A stretch of DNA of 64,000 nucleotides, from positions 14,931,858 to 14,995,857 of the forward strand of contig NC_045144.1 in the NCBI RefSeq assembly GCF_008831285.2, written 5' to 3'. The first letter of the stretch is position 1; each line of letters opens with the position of its first letter. Positions 59,339-64,000 of this stretch are shown here, in pieces. Below the pieces are notes generated by a model. It was given only the letters and a program-made list of their open reading frames with translations, had not been told where the DNA came from and searched no databases. The position numbers and the translations under genes were made by a program. The stretch comes from Nymphaea colorata. Its lineage: Eukaryota; Streptophyta; Magnoliopsida; Nymphaeales; Nymphaeaceae.

Positions 59339-59656
59339 CAGTAGCGGAGCTACGTGTGGGCTGGCATGGGCCACTGCCCATGCCAGCCCATGCCAGCTCC
59401 CATTGGAAAGAGCTCCACCCAAGACTGTCCCAAGTCCAATGCCCATGCCAGACATGGGTCAGCCCCACAGTCCCAAATCGAAAGCAGAGTTTTTACTTTC
59501 CCTCTAAAACTCAGCGGCTTAAAGGCTAAAGCCTTAAACATCAACTCTCAAAACATTTTTTCCCTGCCTGGCGCCCAAACCTTCATCAAATTAGAAAGGG
59601 GGAGGCAGGAAGTGCCCCTGTTTACTGTCACTCTATCAGGCGTAGCTCTACCGTGA
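59339..59656. mobile_element. Possible hAT-like MITE in the hAT leader
   Basis: The left end is CAGTAGCGGAGCTACGTG; the reverse complement of the right end contains CACGGTAGAGCTACGCC. The shared GTAG-GAGCTACG core suggests inverted ends, but no 8-bp target duplication is visible. Confidence 0.4.
59357..59390. repeat. 15-bp perfect hairpin with 4-nt loop
   Basis: TGGGCTGGCATGGGC (59357-59371) and GCCCATGCCAGCCCA (59376-59390) are exact reverse complements around CACT. Further GCCCATGCCAG copies follow at about 59389 and 59440. Confidence 0.85.
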
Positions 59657-60694
59657 TCCTCACTCATCAAAAAAGTGTTGTGGCTGTACAAGTCAATTGC
59701 TTGAAAAGAGCTGTAGGCTGTGACCAGCAGTTTCCAGCAGTAGTTTTCCCATATTTCATTTGCTAACCAGCAGTTTTATTAGACTGCCAGCTACTGTAGG
59801 CCCAATTTAAAGTAGTTAACTATAGTTTTCTAACATAAAACTTGTTTTCTTAGTTGTTCTTAATAATTATCTTTCACTTGGATCCATTTTTAGGTGAATA
59901 TTAGTTTTTAGTGTAAAGTGTTCTTACTATAGTTTCTGATTTTAGATTAGTGTGTATGCACAGTAGCCTGTTTTTTGCTGTGTCTTCTGCTGTAATTTCT
60001 GCTACAGTTTGGTAGTGTAAATAGTTATATTTCATTTGACTTTGTTTTTAGATGAAAAATGAGTTGTTGACTGCAAGGCATGTCTATTTTAAGGGTGTAA
60101 CTGTTCGTGACTGCATTTTCAGATTTATTATTATAGTTGGCTGTCTCCCTATAACTATCATGTTTCCATAATTGAAAATTAATGATGTTGGATGTTTGAA
60201 ATGGAGAAAAATAAAGGTAAGAGAGGCAAGCCAATGCTCTACGCTGTTACCATCCATGCTCAATGATGTTGGTCTTCATGAATTTAATTCTAATGTGATT
60301 TTGTAGGTCTTTGAGCGTGCCAAAGCCGAGAGAGGAAACATTATCAAGACACTCAATTCTTGGACCAGGTTGACTTAACTCCTATTGACTTGCCAAGGTT
60401 AGACTCATGACATCTATATATTGATATGGTTAATGGTACAACCTCCGTTTTAGTTGAAATGCTCCTCTTTTAGGTCTGCACATAGAGATCATGTTTTGGT
60501 ATGTTTGTTTATCATGTAACTTCCCTCAATCTTCAATGTGATATATTTTGGTATGTTTTTTCTTTCAACAAGTTGCAACTTATTATGTCTTAGTTAATGT
60601 TTATCAACAGTTTCAATAAGTCCATTCTTATGATATTGTGCATCTTAATGGTCCTTTTTATTGTTTTGGTTATTTACATGTGTAATTTCAACTT

Positions 60695-62622
60695 ATGTCA
60701 GTTATGTCGCCTGGTTCCTCTGATAAAGAATATTGTCCAACTTCTAATATGGAATTAGTCGAATCATCTATCGAGAGAGAAGCTGTCTCCAATAGAAAAA
60801 GGACTTCAAAAGTATGGATTGATTTTATATTAGTTACATATAAAGGAGAAGAGTTTGCTAAATGCAAACACTGTGGAGAACGACCAGTGCTCATGGAACT
60901 AGCCATTCAAATCGACATATAAAATCTTGTTTAAATAAGAAAATCAATGAAGGGAAACAAAGAACTTTATCACTTGTAGTTAGTGACTCTGGTGCAACTT
61001 CTATATGTATACAAAAATTTGACATGGAGTCTATAAGAAAGTTGATGTCAAAGTGTGTAATAGCACATGAGCTTTCATTCAATTTGGCAGAATATAAATA
61101 TCATAACAAACTTCTTCAAGCTTGCAATCCAAGGTTTGTTCCATTTTCTAGAAGAACGTTGAAAAGAAAAATTATGTCAATGTATAAGATAGAGAAAGCC
61201 CAATTTGAAGGATTTATAAATGATTCTACGCAGCGAGTTTCATTGACATTTGATATGTGGACTTCACAGCAAACATTAGGTTACCTATGCGTGACAGAAC
61301 AATATATTGATAGATATTGGAAGTTGCATGCTCATATGCTCAATTTTGTACATGTACCTCCACCACATAATGCAAATAGTTTGTGTCAGTTTTTATCTGA
61401 ATGCATTTCTAAATGGAACATTTAGTCAAAGTTATTTACTATTACTACCGACAATTGTTCGACGAATGATAGTGCAATAACTACACTGAAAAGGAACTTA
61501 GGAAGAAGAAATCTTATTCCAATGAAAGGCCAACATTTGCATATTTGCTGTGGTGCTCATATTCTAAATCTTATGGTTCAAGATGGTATGCAGAATCTGC
61601 AGGATACAATTTCAAAAATTCGTGAAAGTGTCAAATATGTAAAGGGATCACCAAAGCGATTACATTCCTTTAAAGATTGTATAAGAACAGTGGGCTTGAA
61701 TGGTACAAAGAAATTAACTTATGATGTTTCAACTCAATGGAACTCTACATATGTCATGTTGAGAGATGCTTTGTTCTACAAAGATGCATTTCAACATTTG
61801 GCTTCAGTGGATCCCAATTATATAAATTTACCTTTTGAGGATGAATGGTCTTATGAAACTACCTTGTGCCAATTTTTAAAGTTATTCTATAATGTTACAA
61901 ATATCTTCTCTGCTACTAGAAATGTAATAGCTAATGTGGTTTTTAAAGAAATACAGAAGGTATGCAACCATTTGCATACACATAGTGTGGTAGACAATGA
62001 TTATATAAGATCATTAGCCATCAAGATGCAAGAAAAATTTGACAAATATTGGAAAAACAACTACAATGTCCTCTTGGCAATTGCATTTGTCTTAGATCCT
62101 AGGTCCAAATTAGGATATTTGAAGTATGTGCTTGAGAGTTTAAATGAAGTTGATGCAATGGCACAATATGAAAAAGTAGAGAGAAGTCTTCATGAATTGT
62201 ATGTTGAGTACAAAAATGTGTATGCAACAAGTGATGAAGAAAATGAAAATGCAAACAATGCCAATGTGGAATTTGAAGAAGAGAGACCTTCAACTTTTTC
62301 AAGAGATGCCTTCTTCACATATTACATGAGTTCTGTATCTCCTCAAGTACCTCACACAGATCTGAAAGCATATTTTACTAATCCAATAGAATGACCTCGG
62401 CCTAATGAAAACTTTAATATATTAAATTGGTGGAAGGCAAATAAAAGTAAATATAGAGTTTTATCCAAAATGGCTCGAGATATATTGGCAATCCCTATAT
62501 CCACGGTTGCATCTGAGTTTTCATTCAGTACAGCTGGAAGAATCATTAATGATTATCGATGTTCAACCACTCCTAAAACTGTTGAAGCACTAGTTTGTAC
62601 ACAGAGTTGGATTCGTGATTAA
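60695..62622 (+). pseudogene. hAT transposase, nearly complete but broken
   Basis: About 640 codons. The start is the ATG at 60695 or, more likely, 60704, after an acceptor-like TTATGTCAG. An N-terminal BED zinc finger has KVWIDF and FAKCKHCGE in the first frame and SNRHIKSC in the second; one frameshift lies between, at about 60880-60900. The catalytic core follows: LTFDMWTS (about 61250), TTDNCS (61443), then ICCGAHILNLMVQDG (61550) and DVSTQWNSTYVML (61720). VLDPRSKLGYL (62090) leads to an acidic linker. The hAT C-terminal dimerisation domain is NWWKANKSKYRVLSKMARDI and STVASEFSFSTAGRI (62425-62545). Two in-frame stops, at 61423-61425 and 62392-62394, and the frameshift are the only breaks seen. 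The true stop is 62620-62622. No terminal inverted repeats were found. Confidence 0.9.
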
Positions 62623-63476
62623 GATAACTCATGTGAAATGTAAGATGTTCATTGTTCAATGTTAAATTTTGCTCATTCCTTTTGTTTTTTATGATATACT
62701 AACATTGTAGTTTTCTTGTGGTGATGTGTTTTTTGTAGTTTTGAAGATAAGGAGGACTCTTCTGGTGACAAATTAGCATGATTCATATTTCATTGTGGTA
62801 AAATGTTATAACATTTCCTTGACATTTTATAAAATCTCCTTGACACACATGAGTGCCTTCAAGTTTTTGCAAGTGTCCATATAACATAGCTAGCTCCACT
62901 CTAGCATAGCGGCATGCATGCCCATCAAGGATAATTTTTGAATTAAAGCATTATATCTGTTTGTGAGTTCACTTGCCTACACATGCTTGCAAAGGTTAAG
63001 CAGCTCATGTCACATTTGTAGTTCCACTTCAGTCCTATGCTTGTCTCATGCTGTCGATGTGTTGCATCATGCAACCAATGCCAATTTGAATGTTCTTACT
63101 TGCCACTTCATGTAAGCATTTTGTCTCTAGTCTTTTTTTTTTCCAATGTATAGAAATTTCAACTAAAGGCATTGGTTTCTGTTTGATATGCTTCAACTCT
63201 GTCAGCTTAAAGAATTGCATGTAAATGAGTATGTATGAAAAAGGAGCTGAGAAGCTGCCTTCATTATATAAAGACGGCAGGAATGAGCTAGTCTGGCTGT
63301 TGGAGCTAGCCAACAACTTATTGGTTATATTAAGCAACTTAGCCTTTTATATATGTAGGTTTTATTGAATTAATTTTTACTTGTGTTTCCTACCATTGCT
63401 CTTGTAGGTGAAATCCAAGTTTGCCATTGGGCCATTGCAAGTGCAGGAGCAGCAGGACTGCAATCATGGTGGACAT
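62623..63476. other. 3' flank of the hAT element; no gene
   Basis: AT-rich, probably the 3' non-coding part of the hAT element. No terminal repeat, gene or RNA was recognised. Confidence 0.4.
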
Positions 63477-63709
63477 AGAGGGTTATTCAGATTTGTTAGT
63501 GAAACATATGTAACCAGGCCACTGATTAAGTGATTTTCATTTGTCTATATACCCCTTAGAGGGTTATTCAGATTTGTTAGTGAAACATATGTAACCAGGC
63601 CACTGATTAAGTGATTTTCATTTGTCTATAGACCACTTAGAGGGTTATTCAGATTTGTTAGTGAAACATATGTAACCAAGCCCACTGATTAAGTGATTTT
63701 CATTTGCAA
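63477..63709. repeat. 81-bp tandem repeat, three copies
   Basis: AGAGGGTTATTCAGATTTGT starts at 63477, 63558 and 63639. Copies are nearly identical (for example CTATATACCCC versus CTATAGACCAC at the junction), so the array is young. Confidence 0.95.
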
Positions 63710-63810
63710 TGGACTGAGGTGCTCAATTTTTTTACAGAATAGTGTGATATATGCTCTTTATTAGATTCAATGTCTTATATTGTTGACATTTTCAATATAT
63801 TCAGTTTTTA

Positions 63811-63893
63811 TATAGCTTTCATTGGCTAAATGTTGGTAATTTATTGACAATTTATAGCTTTCATTGGCTAAATGTTGGTAATTTATTGACATT
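63811..63893. repeat. 42-bp tandem repeat, two copies
   Basis: TATAGCTTTCATTGGCTAAA at 63811 recurs at 63853 with the following TGTTGGTAATTTATTGACA. Confidence 0.9.
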
Positions 63894-64000
63894 GTATCAG
63901 TTAAGAAACAGGTGTGGCCGTGCCCTACAACTTCTATTTTTTAAGGATGTGTTGTATCAAACGATAGTCTACTTGTTATAGACCCTTGGTTAAGTTTACT
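63894..64000. other. Window end, nothing recognised
   Basis: Short AT-rich tail after the tandem repeats. No feature is supported. Confidence 0.5.

Larger units (their letters stand above)
58866..60694. other. Probable leader and intron of the hAT element; no gene
   Basis: A CT-rich, GC-richer leader (58930-59270) is followed by AT-rich DNA ending in a splice-acceptor-like TTATGTCAG just before the transposase ATG. A MITE-like insertion with a hairpin sits at 59339-59656. The open frames here show no known domain. Confidence 0.45.

Noticed and set aside
58941-59468. Open frames on both strands in the hAT leader
   Set aside because: CT-rich leader composition explains the Leu/Ser/Pro content; no domain seen on either strand.

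Overview
The window looks like nuclear DNA of a flowering plant. It is AT-rich, full of decayed transposable elements of plant families (Ty1/copia with initiator-Met-tRNA primer sites, Tat-like Ty3/gypsy, CACTA/En-Spm, hAT, Tourist-like MITEs, a tRNA-derived SINE), and holds one GC-rich, intron-less host gene. The lineage below angiosperm cannot be settled by reading alone. No rRNA gene, CRISPR array or bacterial operon was seen.

Layout. 1-4.4 kb is gene-free with a hAT-type MITE and small repeats. 4.6-5.4 kb holds the only convincing intact host gene: a minus-strand NIMIN/NRR-type NPR1-interacting repressor of about 131 residues, with a TATA-like site and TGACG (as-1-like) sites upstream. 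6.1-13.6 kb is a minus-strand copia element with recognisable LTRs, primer site, polypurine tract and target duplication. It was later hit by at least three insertions: a 1.3-kb TIR element in the 3' LTR, about 1.7 kb in RNase H, and a Tourist MITE. 15.9-17.4 kb is a minus-strand hAT transposase relic. 18.8-20.1 kb is a copia gag relic and 21.6-22.1 kb a copia RT relic. 25.2 kb has a SINE-like unit with a duplicated head. 26.6-31.4 kb is a complete but dead copia element with both LTRs. 33.3-33.8 kb carries a broken C-terminal exon resembling STELLO (DUF288) Golgi glycosyltransferases. 35.7-40.6 kb is a decayed CACTA transposon. 41.0-44.2 kb is a 3'-truncated copia element. 46.1-55.2 kb is a large, young-looking, non-coding LTR element with 2.7-2.8-kb LTRs and several tandem arrays. 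55.3-58.7 kb is a minus-strand relative of it. 60.7-62.6 kb is a nearly complete hAT transposase with one frameshift and two stops. 63.5-63.9 kb has short tandem arrays.

How it fits together. This is a nested transposon landscape around a small immune-regulator gene. NIMIN proteins bind NPR1 and dampen salicylic-acid defence; the TGACG sites would fit control by TGA factors, the DNA-binding partners of NPR1, in a feedback loop (inference). The transposons form layers: old, stop-ridden copia, hAT and CACTA bodies carry younger insertions, and the 9.2-kb LTR element appears the youngest large insertion because its LTRs are still nearly alike. I did not find a convincing new multi-gene system. 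The least familiar structure is that non-coding 9.2-kb element.
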